Translations under genes and position numbers: made by a program
Shown: piece by piece, positions 6,402 to 14,442 of the stretch
Layout of the letters: each line of letters starts with the position of its first letter
Numbering within the stretch: the first letter of the stretch is position 1
The notes under the pieces: model-generated
Databases searched by the model: none
Seen by the model: only the letters and a program-made list of their open reading frames with translations
What the model was told of the DNA's origin: nothing
Assembly: GCA_900556845.1 (NCBI GenBank)
Contig: USQO01000037.1
Span: 1-18,747 of the forward strand
DNA from: an uncultured Bacteroides sp.
Lineage (GTDB): Bacteria; Bacteroidota; Bacteroidia; Bacteroidales; Bacteroidaceae
Length of the DNA: 18,747 nucleotides
Direction of reading: 5' to 3'

Positions 6402-7637
6402 TCAACCTAAGAATGAAATCAGCACACCTGCTGCAACAGCCGAGCCGATAACACCCGAAATATTACTTGCCATGCAATATTGCAGCACATGGTTCTTCGG
6501 GTCATACTTCAAAGCAATTTCGTTGGCCACACGGCTTGCCATAGGCACGGCACTCAAGCCTGTCGCTCCAATAAGCGGATTAATTTTTTTCTTGGTAAAC
6601 AAGTTGAATATCTTCACAAACCAGATACCACCTGTAATAGAAAGCGCAAACGCCAGGAATCCGCCAATCACAATACCGATGGTTGTCCAGTTAAGGAACG
6701 CTTCGGCTGTCATAGTAGCTCCGACTGAAATTCCCAGGAAAATAGTTGCCGCATTCATAATACTGTTGGAAGCCGCATCGAACAAGCGTGAAGTGTTGCT
6801 ACCAATCTCCTTGACCAAGTTACCGAACATCAGCATACCTATCAAAGGTACAGCAGATGGCACAAACAGGGCAACAACGGTAGTTACAACAATCGGGAAC
6901 ACAATCTTCAACACACGCAGATTCTTGATTTCCACAGTAGAAGGATAACGTTTTTCCTGCTCTTTCATATTGATGGATAACTCTTTCTTAGAGCACCAGA
7001 TGCGAACCACAGCCGGAATAATCACCGGAACCAATGCCATATAAGAGTAAGCAGCGATAGCAATAGGACCCAGCAAATGAGGTGCCAGCTTGATTGTCGT
7101 AAAGATAGCAGTCGGACCGTCCGCTCCACCGATAATACCCAATGAAGCTGCTTCACGAGGTGTAAAGCCCATCAGGATAGCAACCAGCAACACAGCAAAA
7201 ATACCCAGCTGTGCCGCAGCTCCGAAAATAGACAAGCGCAGGTTTCTCAACATCGGACCGAAGTCTGTCAATGCACCTACCCCCATAAAGATAATAGGAG
7301 GCAAGAAACCGGTTTTAATCAACATATAATAAATGAAGTTCATCAATCCCAGTTCATGCGCTATTTCATGCAAAGGCATTTCCCATATATTTTTCATTAC
7401 TCCCTTCACCATGACCATGCCATTCTCGTCGGCCTGAATAACTCCCATATCGCCACCCGGGAAATTGGCCAGCAACACCCCGAAAGCGATTGGCACCAAC
7501 AGCAGCGGTTCATACTGTTTCTTGATACCCAAGTACAGCAGAACGAATGCGATGGCATACATGATGAGGAACTGCGGTTCGGCAATGATATTGCTGAAGG
7601 CAGTCATCTCATATAGTTTACTAAATATCTCTTCCAT
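6402..7637 (-). CDS. oadB: Sodium-translocating decarboxylase, beta subunit
   Basis: Membrane subunit of the Na+-pump decarboxylase. It accepts the carboxyl group carried on biotin, releases CO2 and couples this to sodium export. The protein is 411 aa, mostly hydrophobic, with many membrane segments. It contains the conserved glycine-rich stretch LGIIGGADGPTAIF (about residues 167-180), characteristic of OadB/GcdB/MmdB and carrying the aspartate implicated in Na+ handling. The start codon overlaps the oadA stop by one base (TAATG), implying translational coupling. It is the last gene of a G-A-B operon. Beta subunits of oxaloacetate, methylmalonyl-CoA and glutaconyl-CoA decarboxylases are very alike, so the substrate must be read from the alpha subunit. 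Confidence 0.95.
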   Translation of the reverse strand: MEEIFSKLYEMTAFSNIIAEPQFLIMYAIAFVLLYLGIKKQYEPLLLVPIAFGVLLANFPGGDMGVIQADENGMVMVKGVMKNIWEMPLHEIAHELGLMNFIYYMLIKTGFLPPIIFMGVGALTDFGPMLRNLRLSIFGAAAQLGIFAVLLVAILMGFTPREAASLGIIGGADGPTAIFTTIKLAPHLLGPIAIAAYSYMALVPVIIPAVVRIWCSKKELSINMKEQEKRYPSTVEIKNLRVLKIVFPIVVTTVVALFVPSAVPLIGMLMFGNLVKEIGSNTSRLFDAASNSIMNAATIFLGISVGATMTAEAFLNWTTIGIVIGGFLAFALSITGGIWFVKIFNLFTKKKINPLIGATGLSAVPMASRVANEIALKYDPKNHVLQYCMASNISGVIGSAVAAGVLISFLG

Positions 7638-9502
7638 TATAATATTTTCATTAAGACATCATCTTCCGATACCGAATCGCCGGAATTTACACAAATTGCA
7701 GTCACTGTACCACTGAACTCTGCACGGATGGCATTGTAAGTCTTCATAGCCTCAACGTAGCAGATTACATCTCCCTGGTTCACCTTGTCGCCTACCTTAA
7801 CAGGAGATTCCTGAGCCGACTTAACCAGGAAGAACTTACCTTCCAGCGGTGAAAGAACATCTTTGCCTTCGCCAGCCGGCTGTGCAGCAGACTGAGCCGG
7901 AGCAGAAGCAGCTCCACCTGCAGCAGCCAATGTGGCCGGATTAACGTCGCCGAATGCTACTGTTACACGATAAGGCTGTCCGTTGACGTCTACCGTAAGC
8001 ACTTTGGTTGGCTCATTAGCCACATGGGCTTCTTCCTTGGCAGCACGGCGTTTCTTCACATCTTCCTGGAAATCTTCTTTGGCCTTTCCGCTCTTGTAAG
8101 CCTCATACTGAGCCGGATGCATAGCATATTCGAAGAGTTCCTCATCGTCTTCTCCAGTATCCCATTTCTTTTCCCACATCATCTGGCGATATTTTTCCAG
8201 CTGATCCGGATAATTATCCTGCGGATTGCCATCGAAGAATTTACGACCTTCACGCTCTGCCTTTTCTATAATTTCGGGAGCCAGCTTTCCTGGCAAGCGA
8301 CCAGCTTTACCCAAAATCATATCCCAAATATCATCGGCAATCATACCCCAGCGTTCTTTGCCCTTCTCCATCTGCATCACGTTCATCAAGGCAAGGTTCT
8401 TGACATACTGGCTGAATGGAGTAACCAAGCAAGGATAACCCACACGAGGCCATACATATGCCACTTCATCAAACAGCTTAATCAGCAACTGGTCTTGTGT
8501 CATAAACGGCAAGTTACGTTTTGCCTTATACTTATTGATAGATTCCAAGTTGGTTTCCAAGTCAGACATCAAGCTTCCCATCATACCGCCAGGAAGTCCC
8601 GGACCAATGAGCAATGAATTCATCAAGCGGTTTTTCGGGCTGATATAAAGTCCCAGGAAATCGTCAATGAATTCCTGAATCATAGAGCGAACTTTCATAT
8701 AAGCTTCCATGTTAATTTCGGGAACCTTGAATCCGGCATCTTTCAACATGGCCTGCACACTAATCAAATCGGCATGACCCGTACCCCAAGAAAGCGGTTC
8801 CATACCAACATCTACATAGTCACATCCCGCCTTACAAACTTCCAGAATAGAAGCCATGTTAAAACCGGGACCCGCATGTGAGTGATACTGGATAGGAATA
8901 TTCTTGATTTTCTTGATACCAGCCACAATCTTACCCAAGAAGACCGGACGTCCGATACCTGCCATATCCTTGATACAGATTTCATCACAACCTGCATCAA
9001 TCAGCTGTTTGGCCATATCCAGATAATATTCTACCGTATGGATAGGCGAATAAGTGATACAGAGCGAGCACTGTGAAATCATGCCGGCAGCATGCGCATA
9101 ACCAATAGAAGGAATGATATTGCGCACATCATTCAATCCGCAGAAAGTACGGGTAATATCAGTACCTTGCGCTTTCTTGACTTTATAGAATAGTTTTCTG
9201 ACATCGGCTGGAACCGGACTCATACGCAATCCATTCAAGGCACGGTCGAGCATATGCGTCTGAATACCGGCATCGTGAAAAGGCTTTGTCCAAGCACGGA
9301 CTGCCTTATTAGGATTTTCTCCAAATAAAAGATTAACTTGTTCGAAGCCACCGCCATTGGTTTCAACACGTGCAAAACATCCCATTTCAATAATAGCGGG
9401 AGCAACTTTCACCAACTGGTCTACGCGTGGAACATATTTTCCGGCACTCTGCCACATGTCACGAAAGACCAGACTAAATTTTACTTCTTTTTCCATTTTC
9501 AA
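7637..9502 (-). CDS. oadA: Oxaloacetate decarboxylase-type alpha subunit with C-terminal biotinyl domain
   Basis: Carboxyltransferase that moves the carboxyl group of an oxo-acid (oxaloacetate in characterised relatives) onto its own biotin. The protein is 621 aa. The N-terminal TIM-barrel domain (about 8-300) shows RDMWQS with Asp15, IKDMAG with Lys178, and the metal pair His207/His209 in YHSHAGPG. The PYC/OADA region follows (about 300-480), then an Ala/Pro-rich linker near 530-550. The lipoyl-like domain carries EAMKTYN, with biotinylated Lys587. Loops around the metal site (HSHAGPG, VDVGMEPLSWGTGHADL) differ from the HCHATTG and SSMSMTYG forms I recall for Klebsiella/Vibrio OadA. Oxaloacetate is therefore the likely but not proven substrate; a pyruvate-carboxylase-B-like transcarboxylase is the alternative. 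It lies between oadG and oadB. Confidence 0.93.
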   Translation of the reverse strand: MKMEKEVKFSLVFRDMWQSAGKYVPRVDQLVKVAPAIIEMGCFARVETNGGGFEQVNLLFGENPNKAVRAWTKPFHDAGIQTHMLDRALNGLRMSPVPADVRKLFYKVKKAQGTDITRTFCGLNDVRNIIPSIGYAHAAGMISQCSLCITYSPIHTVEYYLDMAKQLIDAGCDEICIKDMAGIGRPVFLGKIVAGIKKIKNIPIQYHSHAGPGFNMASILEVCKAGCDYVDVGMEPLSWGTGHADLISVQAMLKDAGFKVPEINMEAYMKVRSMIQEFIDDFLGLYISPKNRLMNSLLIGPGLPGGMMGSLMSDLETNLESINKYKAKRNLPFMTQDQLLIKLFDEVAYVWPRVGYPCLVTPFSQYVKNLALMNVMQMEKGKERWGMIADDIWDMILGKAGRLPGKLAPEIIEKAEREGRKFFDGNPQDNYPDQLEKYRQMMWEKKWDTGEDDEELFEYAMHPAQYEAYKSGKAKEDFQEDVKKRRAAKEEAHVANEPTKVLTVDVNGQPYRVTVAFGDVNPATLAAAGGAASAPAQSAAQPAGEGKDVLSPLEGKFFLVKSAQESPVKVGDKVNQGDVICYVEAMKTYNAIRAEFSGTVTAICVNSGDSVSEDDVLMKIL

Positions 9503-9526
9503 TTAATGTGTTTTTCTTTTTAAGGA

Positions 9527-9778
9527 TTACAGCTTTTCAATTTTAATTACTTTACCCTTACCTGCAGTAAGAATATCCACAGCAGCCTTGATAGCATCCA
9601 TTTCCCCGTTATCCTTATTGGGAACAACAGCAGGTTTCTTCTGAACAACTTCTTCGGGGGCCACTTTATTGACAATCTTAATAAGCAGCTGGCTAAGATA
9701 AATGACAATTAAAAGAATTAAAAAAACAGTAGTCATACCCACTACCATCAGCATTAATCCTGTACCAATATTTTCCAT
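9527..9778 (-). CDS. oadG: Sodium-pump decarboxylase, gamma subunit
   Basis: Small membrane-anchored subunit that holds the alpha and beta subunits together. The protein is 83 aa, with one hydrophobic segment near the N-terminus (about 6-35, including MVVGMTTVFLILLIVIYL) and a charged cytoplasmic tail. This is the normal size and layout of OadG. It is the first gene of the operon, with 24 bp to oadA. The tail lacks the histidine-rich zinc-binding end described for the Klebsiella protein, ending instead in KGKVIKIEKL, as is common in short OadG forms. Confidence 0.9.
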   Translation of the reverse strand: MENIGTGLMLMVVGMTTVFLILLIVIYLSQLLIKIVNKVAPEEVVQKKPAVVPNKDNGEMDAIKAAVDILTAGKGKVIKIEKL

Positions 9779-9802
9779 AGAGAGTATATGTTTTATAGTA
9801 TT

Positions 9803-9847
9803 AACATCTTTCTGCCAAAGGTCTCAGCAAAAAGATGTTCAAAAATA
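9803..9847 (-). promoter_or_regulatory. oad operon -7 box with adjoining inverted repeat
   Basis: On the minus strand TATTTTTG (plus 9840-9847) matches TAnnTTTG, with an imperfect TTTC about 20 nt upstream. Directly downstream is a perfect 9-bp inverted repeat, AACATCTTT (plus 9803-9811) and AAAGATGTT (plus 9831-9839), separated by 19 bp. Its position over the predicted start site suggests an operator or a 5'-leader hairpin; which one is unknown. Confidence 0.4.
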
Positions 9848-9899
9848 TGTATTTTCAGTAAAAGTCTGAAAGTAAAACAGAATTATTTTACAAAAATTA

Positions 9900-10409
9900 T
9901 CAGAACAGGATTTCAGAAAGCGATTTTCTCTTTTTTTCTGCAACAACCGTTTCAGCCGGATAACCGATAGGAATCAGTGCAACCGGCTCCAGTGTTTCGG
10001 CCAAATGCAATGCCTCCCGACAACATGCCACATCAAAGTTACATACCCAGCACGTACCCAACTCCTGCTCGGCTGCAGCCAGACATAAATGTTCTATTGC
10101 TATGGCCAGATCAATATCGGCATGATCTTTTCCATCCGACTTGCGATGCCATGACTGTTCGTGGTCGGCACATGCCACGATAATGCACGGAGCTGTCTGT
10201 ATCCACTCACGAGGATAAGCACGCTTCAATGCTTCCAGTTCGGCTGCATCATTCACAATCCGAAACTTCCAAGGCTGAAAATTAACAGCAGAAGGCGCCA
10301 TACGCACACATTCCATAATATAACTCATCTTCGCTTCTTCTATAGGAGCATTTTTATAACTGCGTACCGAATAACGCAGCTTGGCTAATTCAAGAAAATT
10401 CATAAGCAT
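9900..10409 (-). CDS. Nitroreductase family protein (short form)
   Basis: FMN-dependent oxidoreductase of the nitroreductase fold, with substrate unknown. The protein is 169 aa, at the short end of the family. The N-terminal RYSVRSY (12-18) supplies the FMN-phosphate contacts (Arg12, Ser14, Arg16). APSAVNFQPW (about 38-47) is the typical second motif, and IPIGYPAE near the C-terminus closes the FMN site. The annotated start is ATG at 10409; ATG at 10403 (MNFLEL) is equally plausible and closer to family starts. A -7 box TACATTTG lies at 10427-10434. It is 121 bp upstream of oadG on the same strand, so partial cotranscription with oad is possible. It diverges from the HAD phosphatase gene. Confidence 0.9.
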   Translation of the reverse strand: MLMNFLELAKLRYSVRSYKNAPIEEAKMSYIMECVRMAPSAVNFQPWKFRIVNDAAELEALKRAYPREWIQTAPCIIVACADHEQSWHRKSDGKDHADIDLAIAIEHLCLAAAEQELGTCWVCNFDVACCREALHLAETLEPVALIPIGYPAETVVAEKKRKSLSEILF

Positions 10410-10426
10410 TAAGATTTTAGTCGGCG

Positions 10427-10434
10427 CAAATGTA
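10427..10434 (-). promoter_or_regulatory. -7 box of the nitroreductase gene
   Basis: The minus strand reads TACATTTG, matching TAnnTTTG. No good -33 TTTG is seen. It is only 12 bp from the opposing -7 box at 10447-10454. Confidence 0.45.
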
Positions 10435-10446
10435 AGAAATATATGA

Positions 10447-10454
10447 TAATTTTG
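10447..10454 (+). promoter_or_regulatory. -7 box of the HAD phosphatase gene
   Basis: TAATTTTG matches TAnnTTTG, placing the start near 10461, about 18 nt before the ATG at 10479. No -33 match is seen. Confidence 0.45.
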
Positions 10455-10478
10455 CCGTGAAAAAAAACATGAAAAAGC

Positions 10479-11126
10479 ATGAAAAAGTTAATCATATTCG
10501 ACTTAGACGGAACATTGCTCAACACCATTGCCGACCTGGCAGCAGCTACTAACTACGCACTGGAGCAATGCAACTACCCTACTCACCCGGAGGATGCCTA
10601 TTATTACTTTGTAGGAAATGGTATCAACAAGCTTTTCGAACGCGCCTTGCCCGAAGAAGCACGTACCACAGAAAATGTTCTGAAGATACGCTCACACTTT
10701 GTACCCTATTACAATGCCCACAACTGTGATTTGAGCCGCCCCTATCCCGGTATTCCCGAACTGCTTGAAGCATTGCAGAATGCAGGATTGCAACTGGCTG
10801 TAGCATCCAACAAATACCACGAAGCAACCGTCAAGCTTATCGAACGCTTCTTTCCGGAAATTCACTTTGCGGCAGTCTTTGGCCAGCGCGACAACGTGCC
10901 GACTAAACCCGACCCCACAGTTGTAGAAGAAATTATCGGCCTGTGCCACGTCCGTAAGGAGGAGGTATTATATGTAGGCGATTCGTGTGTGGACATGCAA
11001 ACAGGGAAAAATGCCCAGGTAGAAACTGTGGGAGTTTCATGGGGGTTCCGCCCACGTAAAGAGCTGGAAGACAATGGGGCTACCCATATTATTGACAAAG
11101 CCGCAGATTTGCTGCAACTTGTATAA
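10479..11126 (+). CDS. gph: HAD-superfamily phosphatase, phosphoglycolate phosphatase-like
   Basis: Soluble Mg-dependent phosphatase. The protein is 215 aa with all four HAD motifs in order: FDLDGTLLNT (Asp8 nucleophile, Asp10 acid/base), Ser110 in ASNKYHE, Lys143 in TKPDP, and GDSCVDM (Asp168, Asp172). The cap is a small alpha-helical insert after motif I (about 16-85), as in Gph/PGP enzymes. 2-Phosphoglycolate is the family's usual assignment, but many members are general phosphatases (pyrophosphatase PpaX and beta-phosphoglucomutase relatives are close), so substrate is uncertain. It is transcribed alone, divergently from the nitroreductase, and ends at a long convergent hairpin. Confidence 0.85.
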   Translation: MKKLIIFDLDGTLLNTIADLAAATNYALEQCNYPTHPEDAYYYFVGNGINKLFERALPEEARTTENVLKIRSHFVPYYNAHNCDLSRPYPGIPELLEALQNAGLQLAVASNKYHEATVKLIERFFPEIHFAAVFGQRDNVPTKPDPTVVEEIIGLCHVRKEEVLYVGDSCVDMQTGKNAQVETVGVSWGFRPRKELEDNGATHIIDKAADLLQLV

Positions 11127-11140
11127 CCTACTTTTACAAA

Positions 11141-11200
11141 AGAAATGGAGAACAGAAGCCTCAACCACCACGGCGAATAAGGCTTCTGCTCTCCATTTCT
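11141..11200. terminator. Long hairpin between convergent genes
   Basis: A 21-bp stem (11141-11161 with 11180-11200) has a single A/C mismatch and an 18-nt loop. It lies between the stop of the phosphatase gene (11126) and that of the glycosidase gene (11224). Neither side has a strong U-tract, so termination is inferred from the stem and its convergent position. Confidence 0.6.
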
Positions 11201-11223
11201 CATCACAAAATCAAACCAATCGG

Positions 11224-13269
11224 TTAATTTCCTTCGTATATACAGGTAAAACTATCTGTGCACCTGTTTTTGCCGGTTCCTGCCACCACCTCAATTTTAT
11301 TTTCTCCCCTCTGCAGCTGTACATCATTCCAGACAACTGTTGCTAAAGCATCCGCTTTCGCCTTGCCACAACTTTTGCCGTTTACAAACAATTCTGCCTC
11401 CGGATAATTGGTAAAGACCATAAAAGACTGAATCTCCTTACTCCGCATCCTGTTCCGCTTACCGGCCAGATATAAAACCGGAACATCCTGATTCCAGTTT
11501 GCCTTGTAAAAATAAAAAGCATCCTTTTTCACCTTACGGTCATAAGTAACCAGTCCTTTATCATTAATGCCCGGTCGGTCTCCCTCCGTACGGTGTGCCG
11601 CACCAAAATCGAACATATTCCATACAAAGCTTCCCCACACAAAAGGACGGGAAGAAATAATCTGCCAGTTAGCCCGGTGATAATAAGTCTGCCAGTTTTC
11701 CGGGTGCCACCATCCCGACGGCACCGGCTGCAGCAGGGAATCCTGCTGATGATAGACACTTGCTCCGGCACCATACTCACTGATACCAATACATAACTCA
11801 GGTTTCTGCCGATGCATATCATCCAGCCATACTCCCAGCGTACCCGGATCTCCTCCATACCATCCGTCATACCTGTTCCATGCAATAGCATCGGTAATGT
11901 AATTAATCTCCCCGCTCTGGTTGCTGGCCGAAGTAGTCCAGCGTATCGGGTCTTCCTGATGAGCCAACTCATTCAATTCCTTAATATAAGCAACAGGATT
12001 ATCCCCTGCTGTTTTCAGCTCATTAAACAGTCCCCAAACACAAATAGAAGGATGATTATAGTGCTGACGTATCAGTTCACGGAGCTGTTCTTTTCCGTTT
12101 TGCCGGAAGCTCTCCGTATCCACAAATCCCTTGTCGGCATATCCTCCGGGACCTACAAACGGAATTTCGGCCCATACAATGATTCCATACTTATCCATCA
12201 AATCATAGAAGTAAGACGACTGCGGATAATGTGCCAGACGTACCGCATTGACACCCATCTCCAGCATCAAGGCCACATCTTCATCATGATGCTCCTTGCG
12301 CAAAGCATTTCCGACTTCACTTCTGTCCTGATGACGACAGACACCTTTCAGTTGCAGATGTCTGCCATTCAAAAAGAATCCCTTTTCCGGGTCGATATGA
12401 TAATACCGAAGTCCTAGCGGCTGCACGACCTCGTCCAGTACTTTTCCATTTTCCAACAAAGCCACTTCTACCCGATATAAGTAAGGGTCTTCCCGGCCAT
12501 TCCATAGATGCGGTTTTACCACTTCTACCGGAATCTCCTCTCCTATGTTTTCTTTAGCCGATAAAGCAACGGACTTACACTTTTCCTGTATGACAGTACC
12601 TTTATCATCCTTTAACCGCAAACGCAACTCAACCTTTCGGTCTTCCTCCGAACTGCTGGAAAGCTGTATCTTCGCATTTACTCTGGCATATGCACTGCTC
12701 ACACTATCTTGCACCAGCCGTACACCGCTAGAGGCGTAATCAAGCGGTGAAATGCACACATCTTCTGTTACCAGCAAATGCACATCCCTGTAAATGCCTC
12801 CATACATATTGAAATCGCCCACTAAAGGCATAATGTCCAGTTGTTCCGCATTATTTACCCGCACAAGAATAGAATTTTCCTGCCCATAAGTCACGGCATG
12901 TGTTATTTCGAAAACAAAAGCACCGTATCCTCCTCTGTGCTCGCCCACACATTTACCATTTACAAACAGATGCGTCACCGTATTGGCCCCTTCGAAACGG
13001 ATAAACAGACGTTTTCCCTTCCACTTTTCGTCTACAAAAAGTTTCTTTTCGTAATTTCCCAGTCCCCTTTTATAATCCACCTTGCCAGCCAAAGCATCTT
13101 GTGCATTCCATGTATGCGGCAAATCCACACGTTGGGCCGAGCCTGGCTGTACCTGATGCGAAAAACGGAACTGCCAATTATCATTCAGCAACAAATTACT
13201 ACGCTGTGCATACAGCGTAAAAGGAGCAACGAACAACACTCCATAAAGTATACCTTTTAATAGTTTCAT
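11224..13269 (-). CDS. Secreted glycoside hydrolase family 2 enzyme (beta-galactosidase-like)
   Basis: Exported retaining glycosidase. From the ATG at 13269 the protein is 681 aa and begins with a signal peptide ending near LYAQ (residue 22). The frame is open for 86 more upstream residues, but these resemble non-coding sequence. Domains in order: sugar-binding jelly roll (about 25-170, with FNMYGGIYRDV at 153-163), immunoglobulin-like domain (about 175-290), TIM barrel (about 295-595) and a C-terminal beta domain (about 605-680, DUF4982-like, NYPEAELFVNG). The acid/base is Glu417 in LFNELK and the nucleophile Glu498 in ISEYGAG. It is much shorter than LacZ (about 1023 aa). The exact sugar (galactoside, mannoside or glucuronide) cannot be decided. 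No SusC/D pair is adjacent, so it is not visibly part of a polysaccharide locus. It diverges from the gene at 13581. Confidence 0.9.
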   Translation of the reverse strand: MKLLKGILYGVLFVAPFTLYAQRSNLLLNDNWQFRFSHQVQPGSAQRVDLPHTWNAQDALAGKVDYKRGLGNYEKKLFVDEKWKGKRLFIRFEGANTVTHLFVNGKCVGEHRGGYGAFVFEITHAVTYGQENSILVRVNNAEQLDIMPLVGDFNMYGGIYRDVHLLVTEDVCISPLDYASSGVRLVQDSVSSAYARVNAKIQLSSSSEEDRKVELRLRLKDDKGTVIQEKCKSVALSAKENIGEEIPVEVVKPHLWNGREDPYLYRVEVALLENGKVLDEVVQPLGLRYYHIDPEKGFFLNGRHLQLKGVCRHQDRSEVGNALRKEHHDEDVALMLEMGVNAVRLAHYPQSSYFYDLMDKYGIIVWAEIPFVGPGGYADKGFVDTESFRQNGKEQLRELIRQHYNHPSICVWGLFNELKTAGDNPVAYIKELNELAHQEDPIRWTTSASNQSGEINYITDAIAWNRYDGWYGGDPGTLGVWLDDMHRQKPELCIGISEYGAGASVYHQQDSLLQPVPSGWWHPENWQTYYHRANWQIISSRPFVWGSFVWNMFDFGAAHRTEGDRPGINDKGLVTYDRKVKKDAFYFYKANWNQDVPVLYLAGKRNRMRSKEIQSFMVFTNYPEAELFVNGKSCGKAKADALATVVWNDVQLQRGENKIEVVAGTGKNRCTDSFTCIYEGN

Positions 13270-13429
13270 AGTAGATTTAATATTGATGCGTTTTATCATT
13301 AACGTATGCCTGCATGACAGACTTACCGTCTTTTTGTAAGAAATACAATATTCGTGATTTTTATTTACATACACAATAAAACAGCAAACAGATTTCATAT
13401 TCCGACAGCACTCGACTGAAGAAAAGTAG

Positions 13430-13500
13430 AATGATGTACATTTTAAATTTACATAAACAACTATCAATGAGGAAATTAATTGCATAACATGTACATCATT
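13430..13500. repeat. 12-bp perfect inverted repeat with 47-bp spacer
   Basis: AATGATGTACAT (13430-13441) and ATGTACATCATT (13489-13500) are exact reverse complements. Each arm also contains the self-palindrome ATGTACAT, suggesting two binding sites for a dimeric regulator. An invertible segment or an RNA hairpin are alternatives. The element lies in the region shared by the divergent glycosidase and beta-barrel genes. Confidence 0.75.
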
Positions 13501-13528
13501 ACCTTTTCGTCGTTCTCTATAAAGCATC

Positions 13529-13536
13529 TATCTTTG
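13529..13536 (+). promoter_or_regulatory. -7 box upstream of the beta-barrel gene
   Basis: TATCTTTG matches TAnnTTTG, with an imperfect -33 (TTTC, 13505-13508) 20 nt upstream. The predicted start is near 13543, about 38 nt before the ATG. Confidence 0.5.
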
Positions 13537-13580
13537 CAACATTCAATTCCTTTATACACACTATCTCCATCCAGACAAAT

Positions 13581-14267
13581 ATGAAAAGTACGTGGTGTTA
13601 CATTTTGCTATTTTTATTGGCCTACCTGCCGATTCATGCACAAGAGTCTGAAAAGCGTTTATTATGGGAAGTTGAGCTGCAAGGTGCATTGACCAATTGC
13701 AGCTCATGGGAAGTGGAACCGGCAGTTACCTTTTTCCCATTCAAATATACTGGAATAAGTATGGGATTACTGTTTACAGCCCCCTACCCTTCAACATCTG
13801 AAAACGGTATCACAGCCGACCGTCAACTCCAATGGAGCAGTACACACAGCAATGCATCCAGTTATCTTCTTGCATGGCGACCAGCACTCCGGCTGAATAC
13901 GCCCAAACTATGGCTGGGACACGACAAGGAATATGCACTTTTCCTGTCTGTATCTCCCGGACTGACGCTCCCCTTCCCAGCCAACCGTCAGTTCAGCATT
14001 GACTATTACCCGAACCGGACTGGTGTATGGACTGCACTAAAACGGGAGCAGGTCAAAAACAGCGGAGCACGAAAAGTTTATTACCATCTGCGTACAGCCA
14101 TCTCACTGGAAATAGACAACAGACTAATCTTTTCGGCCGGATATACATTTTCCGACTTCGATATTTACGGTGGAAGCAGAAATATTATTATAGAAGGAAC
14201 AAAGCTAGACTTACCTCAGCCACGGAATATGCACGCTGCATTTCTGGGTATCGGAATCCGCTTTTGA
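13581..14267 (+). CDS. Putative outer-membrane beta-barrel protein, unknown function
   Basis: I do not recognise a named family. The protein is 228 aa. It has a clear signal peptide (hydrophobic stretch CYILLFLLAYLPIHAQ, cleavage near residue 21) and alternating polar/hydrophobic strands through the mature part. It ends in LGIGIRF, a terminal phenylalanine of the kind that marks outer-membrane barrels. Size and pattern fit a small barrel of eight to ten strands, as in the DUF3575/OmpA-like barrel group common in Bacteroidetes. It has its own -7 box at 13529-13536 and diverges from the GH2 gene, so shared regulation is possible. The outer-membrane location is inferred from sequence pattern only. 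Confidence 0.75.
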   Translation: MKSTWCYILLFLLAYLPIHAQESEKRLLWEVELQGALTNCSSWEVEPAVTFFPFKYTGISMGLLFTAPYPSTSENGITADRQLQWSSTHSNASSYLLAWRPALRLNTPKLWLGHDKEYALFLSVSPGLTLPFPANRQFSIDYYPNRTGVWTALKREQVKNSGARKVYYHLRTAISLEIDNRLIFSAGYTFSDFDIYGGSRNIIIEGTKLDLPQPRNMHAAFLGIGIRF

Positions 14268-14408
14268 AATTCATCGCGCATAGTGGACTGCGAATTTACA
14301 GAAAAGCAAAAACAATTAAAAAAACTTCCGCACGCCCATAAATAAACGACTATTAATTATCATACTCTTAATTTTAAGCACAAAAAGAAACCAATTTCGT
14401 TTTTTTTA

Positions 14409-14416
14409 TATCTTTG
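14409..14416 (+). promoter_or_regulatory. -7 box upstream of the 53-aa membrane protein
   Basis: TATCTTTG matches TAnnTTTG. Predicted start is near 14423, about 20 nt before the ATG at 14443. No -33 TTTG at the expected distance. Confidence 0.5.
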
Positions 14417-14442
14417 TGATTAGACTCAAAAAAAAATGAATT

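Larger units (their letters stand above)
13270..13580. other. Intergenic region between divergent genes
   Basis: Holds the inverted repeat at 13430-13500 and the plus-strand -7 box at 13529-13536. I could not find a TAnnTTTG match for the glycosidase on the minus strand. The upstream extension of the glycosidase frame here gives a Cys/Ser-rich peptide with no family resemblance. Confidence 0.5.

Noticed and set aside
8024..8617. 197-codon plus-strand frame opposite oadA
   Set aside because: It is antisense to a well-supported gene; the frame is open because of the codon bias of oadA.
11812..12417. 201-codon plus-strand frame opposite the GH2 gene
   Set aside because: Antisense shadow of a clear GH2 catalytic domain, with no domain signal of its own.
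13270..13527. 86-residue upstream extension of the GH2 protein
   Set aside because: It would bury the signal peptide inside the protein and covers the inverted repeat; MKLLKG at 13269 is the natural start.
14268..14340. Terminator for the beta-barrel gene
   Set aside because: A bulged AAATTC..GAATTT stem is present just after the stop but has no U-tract; too weak to call.
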